Assembly: GCF_900564155.1 (NCBI RefSeq)
Contig: NZ_LS999839.1
Span: 3,097,097 to 3,161,096 of the forward strand
Direction: 5' to 3'
DNA: 64,000 nucleotides
Origin: Pedobacter schmidteae
GTDB lineage: Bacteria > Bacteroidota > Bacteroidia > Sphingobacteriales > Sphingobacteriaceae
The number at the start of each line of letters is the position of its first letter. The stretch's first letter is position 1. The position numbers and the translations under genes were made by a program. This document shows positions 1-6,743 of the stretch, in pieces. The notes under the pieces were generated by a model. That model was not told the DNA's origin and made no database searches. It worked only from the letters and a program-made list of their open reading frames with translations.

Positions 1-84
1 AAGACTTTTATATAGGAGTTGCTTATTATGTTCTAAAAATTTATAAAGATAATGTGTGGAAGAAGGATCAGGAATCCTGGAAAC

Positions 85-114
85 AAAAAAAGCAGCTCTT
101 TTCAGAACTGCTTT
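85..114 (-). terminator. Rho-independent terminator, probably the original tRNA-His terminator
   Basis: On the minus strand an 11-bp stem (104-114 with 89-99, one G-U pair) and a GAAA loop are followed by a run of T. It lies just beyond the left att core, where the downstream flank of tRNA-His would have been before the element inserted. The strand assignment rests on the T run, which is present only on the minus strand. Confidence 0.6.
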
Positions 115-123
115 CAAAACTTG

Positions 124-148
124 GGGTGGAATATGGGGTTCTAACCCA
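124..148. repeat. attL: remnant of the tRNA-His 3' end
   Basis: Positions 124-138 are identical to 5269-5283, the 3' end of the tRNA-His gene (15 bp). Similarity continues to 148 with two mismatches (139 and 142). This is the layout expected when a tyrosine integrase recombines into a tRNA 3' end and leaves a partial copy at the distal junction. An integrase gene starts about 100 bp away. Confidence 0.75.
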
Positions 149-199
149 TAATAATTAATACATTGATTTACAATTAATTGCTGTTATGTAAAAAATAAA

Positions 200-219
200 T
201 CTGCCAAAAGTCTGCCAAA
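200..219 (+). repeat. Left copy of a subterminal repeat, candidate integrase arm site
   Basis: The sequence tctgccaaaagtctgccaaa (itself two tctgccaaa half-repeats) is found here and identically at 5176-5195, just inside each att core. Similarity continues downstream: ccttaaatggt here and cctctaaatggt on the right. Paired subterminal repeats in the same orientation near both ends suit arm-type integrase or excisionase sites. The function is inferred. Confidence 0.5.
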
Positions 220-244
220 TTACCTTAAATGGTTATATTTGTAT

Positions 245-1432
245 ATGCAAAATAAATATACAACACCAGCACTAAAACAAGGTAAAGTTCCCACATCATT
301 GCCAAAGGGCACTACTAAGAATATGGCCTTATTAGAAAACAACTGGTACGTTGAATATTACTTCAATGGTAAGCGATTTAGAATTACCGACAACCTTAAC
401 AATATTAAAAATTATAACGAGCGTAAATACAAATTTGATGTATTAATTGAAAGTCTAAAGGACAGATTGGCAAATGGCTATAACCCCATAAACCCAGAAG
501 AGTATCTGGTAAAAATTGCTAAAGAAACGATCAGTCTTAAAGATGCGATAACCAAATTTACAGATTATCATACACTACATCAATCTCGTAAAAGTACGAT
601 TGCAACTTACAAATCCAAGTTAAACCACTTATTAGAGTTCACAGGAAATATCCAGCTTACAGAGCTAACGACTAGACACCTAGAAAATTTTATACTTTCC
701 AAAGTCGATAATAAAGAATATAGTCAAAAAAGTGTATCACTTGCCAAGCGTACGTTTAGTGCATTTTATAATGTTTTAATTGACTCAGGCTATGACCTGA
801 AAAACCCTGTATCAACAATAAACAAAAAAATAAAATCATTTAAAGAAACCAGAGAAACACATTTACCCTATTCAGACAAACAATTGAAGGATGTGATGCA
901 GTATCTTGACGACAACGATACTTACACAGCTTTATTCGCAAGATTTATATATTATACATGTGTAAGACCATCAGAAATTAGGGGGCTACTAGTGCGAGAT
1001 ATTGACCTTAACAAAAGAACCATTACGATTAGGGCAGCAGTAAAAAAAGTTACAAAATTCATTAAGGATGATGTTATTAGCATCCCCATTGAATTTATCC
1101 CGTGTTTGGAACAATTAAATTTAGAGCAACAGCCAAAAGAGAATTATATCATGGGTAGTACCACCAAATTTATAAATGAAACACCCATAAGAAAGAATAC
1201 CCCGTTAGAGCGACTAAATAAAGCTTTAAAAGTTTTTAAACTAGATGGAAAAGGCTATGACCTTTATAGTTTTAAGCATACATCCAATATTAACCGATGG
1301 AAAACAGGCAAGTGGAATTTAGATCAAATTATGGTCGCTAATAGACATACAAATATTCAGCAGACATTAACATATCTGCGTGATCTAAATAAGGAAACAG
1401 AAATAAAAGATTTACCAGTACCTACCATTTAA
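245..1432 (+). CDS. Tyrosine recombinase / phage-type integrase
   Basis: Site-specific recombinase expected to integrate and excise the element at tRNA-His. Numbered from an upstream TTG at 239, the N-terminal 100 residues are an arm-binding/AP2-like region, followed by a SAM-like core-binding domain (about 105-205) and a catalytic domain. Catalytic features: Arg243 in CVRPSEIRGL, a beta-hairpin Lys in TIRAAVKKVTK, Lys346-His347 in YSFKHT (Bacteroidota integrases often have SxKHT instead of HxLRHT), His370 in NRHTN, and nucleophile Tyr379 in TLTYLRD. I prefer the ATG at 245 to the TTG at 239. The gene lies about 100 bp from attL, reading into the element, as is usual for integrases at tRNA sites. 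A terminator follows. Confidence 0.93.
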   Translation: MQNKYTTPALKQGKVPTSLPKGTTKNMALLENNWYVEYYFNGKRFRITDNLNNIKNYNERKYKFDVLIESLKDRLANGYNPINPEEYLVKIAKETISLKDAITKFTDYHTLHQSRKSTIATYKSKLNHLLEFTGNIQLTELTTRHLENFILSKVDNKEYSQKSVSLAKRTFSAFYNVLIDSGYDLKNPVSTINKKIKSFKETRETHLPYSDKQLKDVMQYLDDNDTYTALFARFIYYTCVRPSEIRGLLVRDIDLNKRTITIRAAVKKVTKFIKDDVISIPIEFIPCLEQLNLEQQPKENYIMGSTTKFINETPIRKNTPLERLNKALKVFKLDGKGYDLYSFKHTSNINRWKTGKWNLDQIMVANRHTNIQQTLTYLRDLNKETEIKDLPVPTI

Positions 1433-1476
1433 TCAAAGGCCATTCCTAAATATAGTTTTAATAAATAAAAATACTT

Positions 1477-1507
1477 AACCCCTTTCCAAAAAGGGGTTAT
1501 TTTTTTA
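1477..1507 (+). terminator. Rho-independent terminator after the integrase gene
   Basis: A perfect hairpin (aaccccttt ccaa aaaggggtt) at 1477-1498 is followed by a run of T through 1506. It lies 45 bp after the integrase stop codon and should separate integrase transcription from the rep gene. Confidence 0.8.
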
Positions 1508-1644
1508 TAAAAAATAAAAATTGGAAAAAACTTGTCTTTTTTTTTTTCTAGCCGATGTTTGCATATATCCGAGCCGAGATATTTTGATAGGTGTTAGACA
1601 GGTCTCTACAGAAACAACTCACACCAACTCCTGAATAAATCAGC

Positions 1645-1661
1645 TTAAACAGCTCTTAAAC
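1645..1661 (+). repeat. 17-nt motif upstream of the rep gene, repeated at 4263-4279
   Basis: The motif ttaaacagctcttaaac lies just before the rep start at 1668. It recurs with one change (16 of 17 identical) at 4263-4279, immediately before the iteron-like array. A shared motif at the rep leader and in the non-coding region may be a Rep or repressor binding site. The function is inferred. Confidence 0.4.
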
Positions 1662-1667
1662 ACGTAA

Positions 1668-2429
1668 ATGTCCACAATTAGAATAATGAATAAAACAATA
1701 ATAAGGAAATATCCAACCGAAACAGAAAGAATAAATGCCAGACGACTGACTTATAGAAGAAGTAAGAGAAAAACTAGAGCTGTATCAAAATTAAAAAAAA
1801 TACAAGAAACTCAAAAAAAAGTTTTTGTTGGCAATAGCTATGTAAATAATATATACGAAAGCATTAAAGATTTGATTTTTGGGTATGAAGGGACTCTTAG
1901 ATTTAATCGATTTACCAGTATAGAGAATGCTGAAAAAGCAGTAATTACTTTTTTTAAACGGCTAGGATCATGTTGCGAAAATTATATCTACACCTTTGAG
2001 AAAGGCGAAGACCGTAACATACACATACATTTAGCATTAGAATTTTCTAAATCATTTTTATCAAAGCACAAAGATGATTTAAGTATAATTAATTATTTAT
2101 CAATTATTTGGAACGAGCACAAAAAGCAAGGTAAAGCATGGGTAAGAGAATTAAAAACAGTTGAACACAAATTGAACTATCTTAAATACATGTTTAAAGA
2201 AGTTCTTCCGGCTAGTACGAGTCATTTTAAACAAAAACAAGTAGACCTATACTACATTCATTCTTTTGTCAATTGTTCTACCGCTAAAATACAAGGAAAA
2301 ATAACATCCTTAGATTTTAAAGAGTATGCCAATCCAGTCATCATGACAAACATAGAGCTGTTTGCAGGAACGTATAAACATCAAATAATTTCTATAATTC
2401 TTTTGCTTGTCTGGCTCGCATTGATCTAA
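1668..2429 (+). CDS. HUH endonuclease-like replication initiator (Rep)
   Basis: Probable rolling-circle replication initiator of the element. The evidence is a pair of Rep motifs with correct order and spacing. The metal-binding HUH-type motif is NIHIHL with His119 and His121, preceded by the strand YIYTFEKG. About 50 residues later comes a YxxKY-type motif, NYLKYMFKE (Tyr171, Lys173, Tyr174), as in the Rep proteins of ssDNA phages and small plasmids. The N-terminal 50 residues are very basic (RRLTYRRSKRKTR), fitting DNA binding. The C-terminus ends in about 15 hydrophobic residues (IISIILLLVWLALI), which is unusual and may anchor the protein in the membrane. Overall family membership cannot be fixed without a profile search. 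Neighbours are the integrase upstream and a 61-residue basic protein downstream. Confidence 0.65.
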   Translation: MSTIRIMNKTIIRKYPTETERINARRLTYRRSKRKTRAVSKLKKIQETQKKVFVGNSYVNNIYESIKDLIFGYEGTLRFNRFTSIENAEKAVITFFKRLGSCCENYIYTFEKGEDRNIHIHLALEFSKSFLSKHKDDLSIINYLSIIWNEHKKQGKAWVRELKTVEHKLNYLKYMFKEVLPASTSHFKQKQVDLYYIHSFVNCSTAKIQGKITSLDFKEYANPVIMTNIELFAGTYKHQIISIILLLVWLALI

Positions 2430-2499
2430 TGGTAATTTTCGACTGGAATGCCCTTGTCTCTTTAAAAAATAAAATATAAAAGAACATGATATTTATGAT

Positions 2500-2685
2500 A
2501 TGAATAAAAAAGTCAAAAAAAGAAAGTCAAAATCCATCAAATCCTCAAAATTTGAAAGACAGAATAAACAATTAAAAAAAATGTTAGGATATGATTACGA
2601 TGCTATTGCCAAAGATGAAAACCTATTGTATGTCAAATTTGATTCACATCGAGAACATGTATTAAAAAAGTACTGGGGAGTTTAA
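2500..2685 (+). CDS. Small basic protein of unknown function
   Basis: A 61-residue protein, strongly basic in the first half (KKVKKRKSKSIKSSK) and mixed in the second (YDYDAIAKDENLLYVKFD). It lies 70 bp after rep on the same strand. I do not recognise the family. Its size, charge and place next to rep would fit a nucleic-acid-binding accessory protein, but that is a guess. The reading frame is short and in AT-rich DNA, so expression is uncertain. Confidence 0.5.
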   Translation: MNKKVKKRKSKSIKSSKFERQNKQLKKMLGYDYDAIAKDENLLYVKFDSHREHVLKKYWGV

Positions 2686-2699
2686 TATTGTAAGAACAG

Positions 2700-2939
2700 T
2701 TATATTGGCTCTTCTGGCAAAAAATCCTTTGGGCTACAGTTGAAAATCTTTGCCAAGAGATTAATTTGCTCTAAACTATACTTACTTCTGTTTTTAGGGT
2801 TCTCAATCTGACCAATAAAGGCATCTGAAACCTCCAATTTAATAGCAAGCACAGCTTGGCTTATCTTGTGTGCTGTACGCATCTTTTTTACATTCTCAAT
2901 TACGCACAGATCAAACTCACTTTTTGGTTGTCCCCTCAT
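2700..2939 (-). CDS. XRE-family helix-turn-helix repressor
   Basis: A 79-residue DNA-binding protein, read opposite to all other genes of the element. It starts MRGQPKSEFDLCVIENVKKM, continues with helices around KISQAVLAIKLEVSDAFIGQ (the HTH) and ends in SPKDFLPEEPI. The MxGQPKSEFDL...FLPEEPI framework is a common Bacteroidota XRE type. The open frame extends upstream to 3038, but that extension runs through the palindromic operator and is hydrophobic and atypical, so I start at the internal ATG. It is probably the control switch of the element, acting on its own promoter and on the divergent lipoprotein gene. Confidence 0.85.
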   Translation of the reverse strand: MRGQPKSEFDLCVIENVKKMRTAHKISQAVLAIKLEVSDAFIGQIENPKNRSKYSLEQINLLAKIFNCSPKDFLPEEPI

Positions 2940-2966
2940 TATAGCTAATAAAGGAATATACCAAGC

Positions 2967-2997
2967 TTCATTTACTAAGTAATACTTGGTAAATGAA
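2967..2997. promoter_or_regulatory. Palindromic operator between the XRE gene and the divergent lipoprotein gene
   Basis: A perfect 9-bp inverted repeat TTCATTTAC (2967-2975) / GTAAATGAA (2989-2997) is centred in the 101-bp divergent gap. Inside it lie CCAAG/CTTGG arms (2961-2965, 2985-2989) and the small palindrome TTACTAAGTAA (2972-2982). It starts 28 bp upstream of the XRE start codon, where an autoregulatory operator would be expected. Confidence 0.55.
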
Positions 2998-3040
2998 ATT
3001 AAAATACCTATTATTGTTTTGACAAATCTAATAGTCAATT

Positions 3041-3754
3041 ATGAAAAAGATTCTAATCTTTCTTATCTCTCTCAACCTATTTACTTCATGTAAAAAATCA
3101 TCAACCAATGATGATAAATCAAACAAATCTCAAAATTGTAGCCTCACAGCTTGGTACGAACAGGGAGAAAATAGCTACAAATTTCAGTACAATGCCAATA
3201 GCCAATTGACAGAAATCACTTGGGTAAACCACGTGTGTTCATTCGGTTACTATACAAATAGGGTTGTTTACGATGACAAGGGCAGTCTCCATGAATGGAA
3301 ATTGAACGGCAGTAATGTTATTGAATACCAAGGTGGAAATATAACTTATACAAACGGATACATAACAAAGATTGATGATGGATATTATCAATCTCAGTTT
3401 GATTGGAACAATGGAAACCTTGCATCCATAACCACTATGAGAATAGGTGACAATAGTAAATATGTTTATCAGCTAGAATATTATACTGATAAAGCAAATA
3501 TTATTGGTTTTGACTGGGGGATTGAAAAGGCATTAGACATAATGGACGATAATAATCCGCCTGTTACACCTACTTTACTATTTGGCAAATACTCCAAAAA
3601 TCTTTTAAAGTCCGTCAAGTATTTAAATAACGATTATGCAAATCTGAGCTATGATTATGAAAATGGGTTACCCATAAGGATAACAGAGGTTTACCGAAAT
3701 TATAACAACACTACAAGCACGAATACGATCAACCTACAATATAACTGTAAATAA
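3041..3754 (+). CDS. Lipoprotein with YD/DUF4595-like repeats
   Basis: A 237-residue exported lipoprotein. The N-terminus MKKILIFLISLNLFTSCKK has a signal peptide and a lipobox (LFTSC, Cys17), and a Ser/Asn/Lys-rich linker follows. The rest is a run of beta-strand units with aromatic and Gly/Asn residues (KFQYNANSQLTEITW, VYDDKGSLHEWKL, FDWNNGNLASIT) resembling DUF4595 / YD-repeat lipoproteins of Bacteroidota. It starts 101 bp from the divergent XRE gene and may be under that repressor, which would make it lysogenic-conversion-like surface cargo; that role is inference. A 12-bp gap separates it from the next gene. Confidence 0.7.
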   Translation: MKKILIFLISLNLFTSCKKSSTNDDKSNKSQNCSLTAWYEQGENSYKFQYNANSQLTEITWVNHVCSFGYYTNRVVYDDKGSLHEWKLNGSNVIEYQGGNITYTNGYITKIDDGYYQSQFDWNNGNLASITTMRIGDNSKYVYQLEYYTDKANIIGFDWGIEKALDIMDDNNPPVTPTLLFGKYSKNLLKSVKYLNNDYANLSYDYENGLPIRITEVYRNYNNTTSTNTINLQYNCK

Positions 3755-3766
3755 GAATTAGATATT

Positions 3767-4036
3767 ATGAATTCTGACGATTTACTCCATAAAACAAACA
3801 AATACATAAATGATTTTAATCAAAAATATAATTTGGATGGTATAGATATAAAAAAACTACGTGAAGTCAATAAACAGCGAAGGTCAAAGGCTAGAGAGGA
3901 AAAAGAAAAATTAAAATCTCACCTTAACCCTATTAAAGAACTCATACAAGAACCTAAGAAAGAGCAATCATTGACTGCTTGGTTTTTAGCAATACTACTA
4001 TGTATTGCTGCCTATTTAATAATTACAAATCTTTAA
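3767..4036 (+). CDS. Small tail-anchored membrane protein, unknown function
   Basis: An 89-residue protein. The first 70 residues are hydrophilic and charged, with a helical Lys/Arg/Glu-rich segment (KQRRSKAREEKEKLK) that may be coiled-coil. The last 20 form one membrane segment (AWFLAILLCIAAYLIITNL). It follows the lipoprotein gene by 12 bp, so the two are likely cotranscribed. I do not recognise the family. Confidence 0.6.
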   Translation: MNSDDLLHKTNKYINDFNQKYNLDGIDIKKLREVNKQRRSKAREEKEKLKSHLNPIKELIQEPKKEQSLTAWFLAILLCIAAYLIITNL

Positions 4037-4069
4037 CAAAGAAACACTCATAAACTCAATCAGGAATTC

Positions 4070-4219
4070 ATGAAAACTTGGAAAGTCACAATTTACATCA
4101 ACGGCAAACCTCCAATTCACACTATGGTACAAGCAAATTACCAAAGTGACGCCAAAAGACTAATAGAAGCACAATATGGCTCTTTAGTAAGATCAGTATC
4201 TATACAGGAGGTTAAGTAA
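4070..4219 (+). CDS. 49-residue small protein of the element
   Basis: A short frame starting ATG at 4070 encodes MKTWKVTIYINGKPPIHT... and ends ...QYGSLVRSVSIQEVK. The layout, with alternating hydrophobic residues in a first strand, a helix DAKRLIEAQYG, then a second strand, looks like a compact folded beta-alpha-beta protein rather than noise. A strong terminator follows 6 bp after the stop, which supports it as the last gene of the 3041-4219 unit. The family is unknown to me. Confidence 0.55.
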   Translation: MKTWKVTIYINGKPPIHTMVQANYQSDAKRLIEAQYGSLVRSVSIQEVK

Positions 4220-4225
4220 TTTACA

Positions 4226-4249
4226 AGGTGTTTAACGACACCTTTTTTA
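4226..4249 (+). terminator. Rho-independent terminator
   Basis: A perfect 6-bp stem AGGTGT/ACACCT (4226-4231 with 4238-4243) with a 6-nt loop is followed by six T and an A. It ends the unit 3041-4219. Confidence 0.8.
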
Positions 4250-4640
4250 TTTATGCACTAATTTAAACAGCTCTTTAACCTATTAATGGAAGAATTTTAG
4301 GTACTGAAATGGGTCATTTATGTACTTAATTGGAGCATAAGCGTACCGTATCAGGCCATATGTGCTTAAAAGAGCCTCTCTAATCGCACGATATCCACCT
4401 AATCTAAACACTTCCCCCACCTTTTTTTTTCATCGGTTCAAGGGGCTATCTTCGTCTTTAAAAATTCTGGAAAAAAAATCGAATATTGGAATTCCCCTCT
4501 ATTGTTAGCACGTTATTAAAGAGTTTTCCCGCAATCGAAATACAAATGAAGTCCTTCCTCAAAAACAAAATCCAATTCCATACCGCAGCTTATATTAGGT
4601 AATATACAAGAAAAAGCTATAGTATAATTATAATTGCATT
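4250..4640. other. Non-coding region of the element, candidate replication origin
   Basis: About 390 bp with no credible gene. From left to right it contains the second copy of the 17-nt motif (4263-4279), the four-copy iteron-like array (4301-4380), a run of T (4422-4430) and AT-rich sequence up to the start of the 170-residue gene. Its position in a compact element that carries a Rep-like protein makes it the best candidate for the replication origin. No nick site can be assigned by eye. Confidence 0.4.
4301..4380 (+). repeat. Four imperfect iteron-like direct repeats (about 20 bp each)
   Basis: Units start at 4301 (GTACTGAA), 4322 (GTACTTAA), 4343 (GTACCGTA) and 4362 (GTGCTTAA), spaced 21, 21 and 19 bp, close to two helical turns. 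Each is followed by a G-rich triplet and a conserved C near unit position 15; the first three have CAT there. A weaker fifth unit may start near 4280. Such phased repeats are typical binding arrays for replication or partition proteins. Confidence 0.5.
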
Positions 4641-5153
4641 ATGATTCAGAAAATAGAAAATGCAATAAAAATTGTTAACACTTTATTTGGATATACTTTT
4701 TTAGAACCCTTAGCAGTAAGATGTAAGGTAAAATTAGAGCATCGAGATGTTCTAAAGGAAATCAACAATCTAAATTTGATTGAAACAAAGCTATTAGGCT
4801 TTACACCTACCAATCAAATAATAAAAGACAGAGAGGACTTAAAAATATTGATTGATAACTATACATTTTTACTCACAACGTATAAAGAAATCAAAGGAAT
4901 GGATATGATTCCTAGCAGAACCAAACGTTACGAAATGATGAGCGACTTGCAGCAGCATGTAACCAATTACTATATTCAAACTAATGCTATGGATGTAAAG
5001 CAGCTAGCCAAAGAAACATTAAAAGAAGTCTTAAATCCCATCGATGCCCCTCAAAAACTCTCTAAAAAAGAGCAAATAAAGCTGGATGCCGAAGCAAAGA
5101 CAAGTTTAGAAAATTTGAAACTGATCCGAAAACACGCCAAAAACAATAATTAA
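4641..5153 (+). CDS. Hypothetical 170-residue protein of the element
   Basis: A soluble, helix-rich protein with no signal peptide. Residues 1-60 alternate hydrophobic and charged (IENAIKIVNTLFGYTF...LKEINNLNLIETKLLGF). The C-terminal 40 residues are Lys/Glu-rich and probably helical (KLSKKEQIKLDAEAKTSLEN). I do not recognise it. It is the last gene before the right end, about 20 bp from the subterminal repeat. That is a common location for excisionase or cargo genes, but it has no evident HTH. Confidence 0.6.
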   Translation: MIQKIENAIKIVNTLFGYTFLEPLAVRCKVKLEHRDVLKEINNLNLIETKLLGFTPTNQIIKDREDLKILIDNYTFLLTTYKEIKGMDMIPSRTKRYEMMSDLQQHVTNYYIQTNAMDVKQLAKETLKEVLNPIDAPQKLSKKEQIKLDAEAKTSLENLKLIRKHAKNNN

Positions 5154-5175
5154 GGCAATATTTAGTAAAATTCAG

Positions 5176-5195
5176 TCTGCCAAAAGTCTGCCAAA
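5176..5195 (+). repeat. Right copy of the subterminal repeat, candidate integrase arm site
   Basis: Identical over 20 bp to 200-219 and in the same orientation, about 75 bp inside the right att core. See the left copy for the reasoning. Confidence 0.5.
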
Positions 5196-5224
5196 TACCT
5201 CTAAATGGTGAGAGTTTTAGACAT

Positions 5225-5258
5225 AAAAAAGCCCCTCTAAATTAAATTAAAGGGGCTT
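5225..5258 (-). terminator. Terminator for tRNA-His supplied by the element
   Basis: On the minus strand an 8-bp stem (AAGCCCCT, 5258-5251, with AGGGGCTT, 5236-5229) is followed by T residues. It lies 12 bp beyond the tRNA 3' end but inside the element, so the element has replaced the terminator that was displaced to 85-114. Confidence 0.75.
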
Positions 5259-5268
5259 AAAACTATCT

Positions 5269-5293
5269 GGGTGGAATATGGGGCTCGAACCCA
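5269..5293. repeat. attR: tRNA-His 3' end copy of the att core
   Basis: The 15-bp core 5269-5283 equals 124-138. It covers the acceptor-stem 3' strand and part of the T-arm of tRNA-His, so integration rebuilds an intact tRNA. Confidence 0.75.
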
Positions 5294-5343
5294 CGACCTC
5301 CTGAACCACAATCAGGCGCTCTAACCAACTGAGCTAAAACCAC
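5270..5343 (-). tRNA. tRNA-His (GTG anticodon)
   Basis: The minus-strand sequence folds as a tRNA: the D-arm is in AGCTCAGTTGGTTAGAGC, the anticodon arm is CCTGA-TTGTGGT-TCAGG with anticodon GTG, and the T-arm is GTGGG-TTCGAGC-CCCAT. The extra 5' G opposite C73, a mark of tRNA-His, can be supplied by position 5344. CCA is not encoded. Two T-T mismatches occur in the acceptor stem. The gene is the integration target of the element on its left. Confidence 0.95.
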
Positions 5344-5482
5344 CGTGTTTTTTCGTGTCGACAAAAGTACGATTAAAAACATTTTATTCAAATCTTTTTA
5401 ATCATTATCCTGCACATTTTTTTTAATCGATTATATTTCAGCTATTTGTTTTTTTATAAAAATATTAATTACTGCTTATAAA

Positions 5483-5512
5483 TTGCTTTTAAGCCTTAAA
5501 AAGCTAGATTTG
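5483..5512 (+). promoter_or_regulatory. Bacteroidota-type promoter of rnhA
   Basis: TTG at 5483-5485 is followed, after 19 bp, by TAGATTTG at 5505-5512, matching the TTG-N19-TAnnTTTG consensus of the Bacteroidota primary sigma factor. The predicted transcription start lies only a few bases before the ATG at 5522, giving a nearly leaderless mRNA. This excludes the longer frame starting at 5483. Confidence 0.6.
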
Positions 5513-5521
5513 CTTCACATT

Positions 5522-5995
5522 ATGATAGAAATTTACACAGACGGAGCAGCAAGCGGAAATCCTGGACCTGGAGGATATGGCGTAATTTTACGTTCCGGCG
5601 CGCACTATAAGGAGTTAAGTGCCGGATTTAGGATGACCACCAACAACAGGATGGAACTTTTGGCTGTAATAGTTGCCCTGCAGGCCTTAAAAACACCCGG
5701 ACAACAGGTTACTATTTTTTCCGACTCCAAATATGTAATTGATTCTATTGAAAAAAAATGGGTATTCGGCTGGCTCAAAACCGGCTTTAAAGGGAAAAAG
5801 AATAAAGACCTCTGGATGCAGTTCTTAGGTGCATATAAATTGCACGATGTAAAGTTTGTTTGGGTAAAAGGGCACAATAACCATCCCGAAAATGAGCGCT
5901 GCGATCAGCTGGCCGTTGCTGCATCCAAAAACAGAGCCGCGCAAAGTATTGATGCTGCATTTGAAGCCGAAAAAAATAGCACATCGCTGTTATAA
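5522..5995 (+). CDS. rnhA: Ribonuclease HI
   Basis: Cytoplasmic endonuclease that removes the RNA strand of RNA-DNA hybrids. The start MIEIYTDGAASGNPGPGGYG is typical; the frame opens earlier at 5483, but that codon is the -33 element of the promoter. The four catalytic acids are visible: Asp7 in TDGAAS, the Glu in NNRMELLAV, the Asp in FSDSKYVI and the Asp in NERCDQLA. The handle region (KKWVFGWLKTGFKGKKNKDLW) is present as in E. coli RNase HI. The length of 157 residues is normal. Confidence 0.96.
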   Translation: MIEIYTDGAASGNPGPGGYGVILRSGAHYKELSAGFRMTTNNRMELLAVIVALQALKTPGQQVTIFSDSKYVIDSIEKKWVFGWLKTGFKGKKNKDLWMQFLGAYKLHDVKFVWVKGHNNHPENERCDQLAVAASKNRAAQSIDAAFEAEKNSTSLL

Positions 5996-6151
5996 AAAAA
6001 AAAGAATCCGATATTTCACTCTGTAACCCTTTAAGGTTATTCCCCTGGGGTTGCTACAGCCTTGGCCATTTCCCTGTCAGTTATGTACTGGTCATGTTTC
6101 AGCGTAGAACTCGTCTATGCCCATTAGATAATAATGTTTTCTAAGGGTTAT

Positions 6152-6631
6152 TTAAAATCGCATTATGTCCGTATCTGGAGGAAGGTGGCCTAGTAGTCGG
6201 GCCATAGTCATAGCCTGGCCTTTGTGGTGAAACTCGTGGGTAATAACGTGTGTGAAAATACCGTAGGCATCAGTTTCGATATATTTTTGTGGCCATTTGT
6301 AGCCCTTGACCGCTTGGGTTGGATGTAGGGCAAAATGAGTTATAAAATGATCCATGATTTCATCAACCTGCGCGAATAAGCTTTGCAGTTGTGTTACATT
6401 CATAGGCTCATCCTGATCGTTGTAAACTGACGAACCATTCAGGGCAAAATTATTTGCCCAAGCTATATAAGTGTTGGCAATATGAACATACATATAGGAA
6501 ATGGTTTTGTTGTTAAAAGCTGATAGTGGTTTGGCAATGTCAGCCATAACCTTTGCTTCCAGAAACTGAAAAACCACTTGCCTGGACTGCCTGATCAAAT
6601 CATATTGCAAATAAAGTAAATTTGTCATCAC
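6152..6631 (-). CDS. DinB/YfiT-like putative metal-dependent protein
   Basis: A 159-residue four-helix-bundle protein of the DinB superfamily. The likely metal-binding histidines are in YVHIANTY and THVITHEFHHKGQ, and the latter, near the C-terminal third, is the signature of the family. DinB proteins are mostly of unknown function; some are thiol-dependent S-transferases. There is no signal peptide. The gene stands alone, divergent from the VOC protein gene at 6810. Confidence 0.8.
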   Translation of the reverse strand: MMTNLLYLQYDLIRQSRQVVFQFLEAKVMADIAKPLSAFNNKTISYMYVHIANTYIAWANNFALNGSSVYNDQDEPMNVTQLQSLFAQVDEIMDHFITHFALHPTQAVKGYKWPQKYIETDAYGIFTHVITHEFHHKGQAMTMARLLGHLPPDTDIMRF

Positions 6632-6743
6632 AATATGAAGGTATGAAAATTAATGACACCGCATACAAGATATACCAAAGGTGAAATAATAAGAAGTTAA
6701 AATTTTTACGGTATTAAAACAGGATTTCTGTAAATTTAATTAG

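Larger units (their letters stand above)
124..5283. mobile_element. tRNA-His-integrated element with integrase and HUH Rep-like protein (about 5.1 kb)
   Basis: The interval is bounded by a 15-bp direct repeat, one copy of which is the functional end of tRNA-His. It contains a tyrosine recombinase, an HUH-motif Rep-like protein, a short basic protein, an XRE regulator, a lipoprotein, three small unknown proteins and an iteron-like non-coding region. Base composition is visibly more AT-rich than in the genes to the right. There is no Zot, capsid, relaxase or conjugation gene that I can recognise. It could be an integrating plasmid, a reduced ssDNA-phage-like prophage or a satellite. The boundaries are well supported; the class is inference. 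Confidence 0.7.

Noticed and set aside
3..158. Open frame from the left edge through the attL core (about 51 codons)
   Set aside because: It crosses the terminator hairpin and the tRNA-derived core; in the intact site it would read on into antisense tRNA (the familiar GARTHDLL artefact). A chance frame is more likely than a gene.
2940..3038. Upstream extension of the XRE frame
   Set aside because: It runs through the palindromic operator and encodes a hydrophobic stretch not found in this repressor type.
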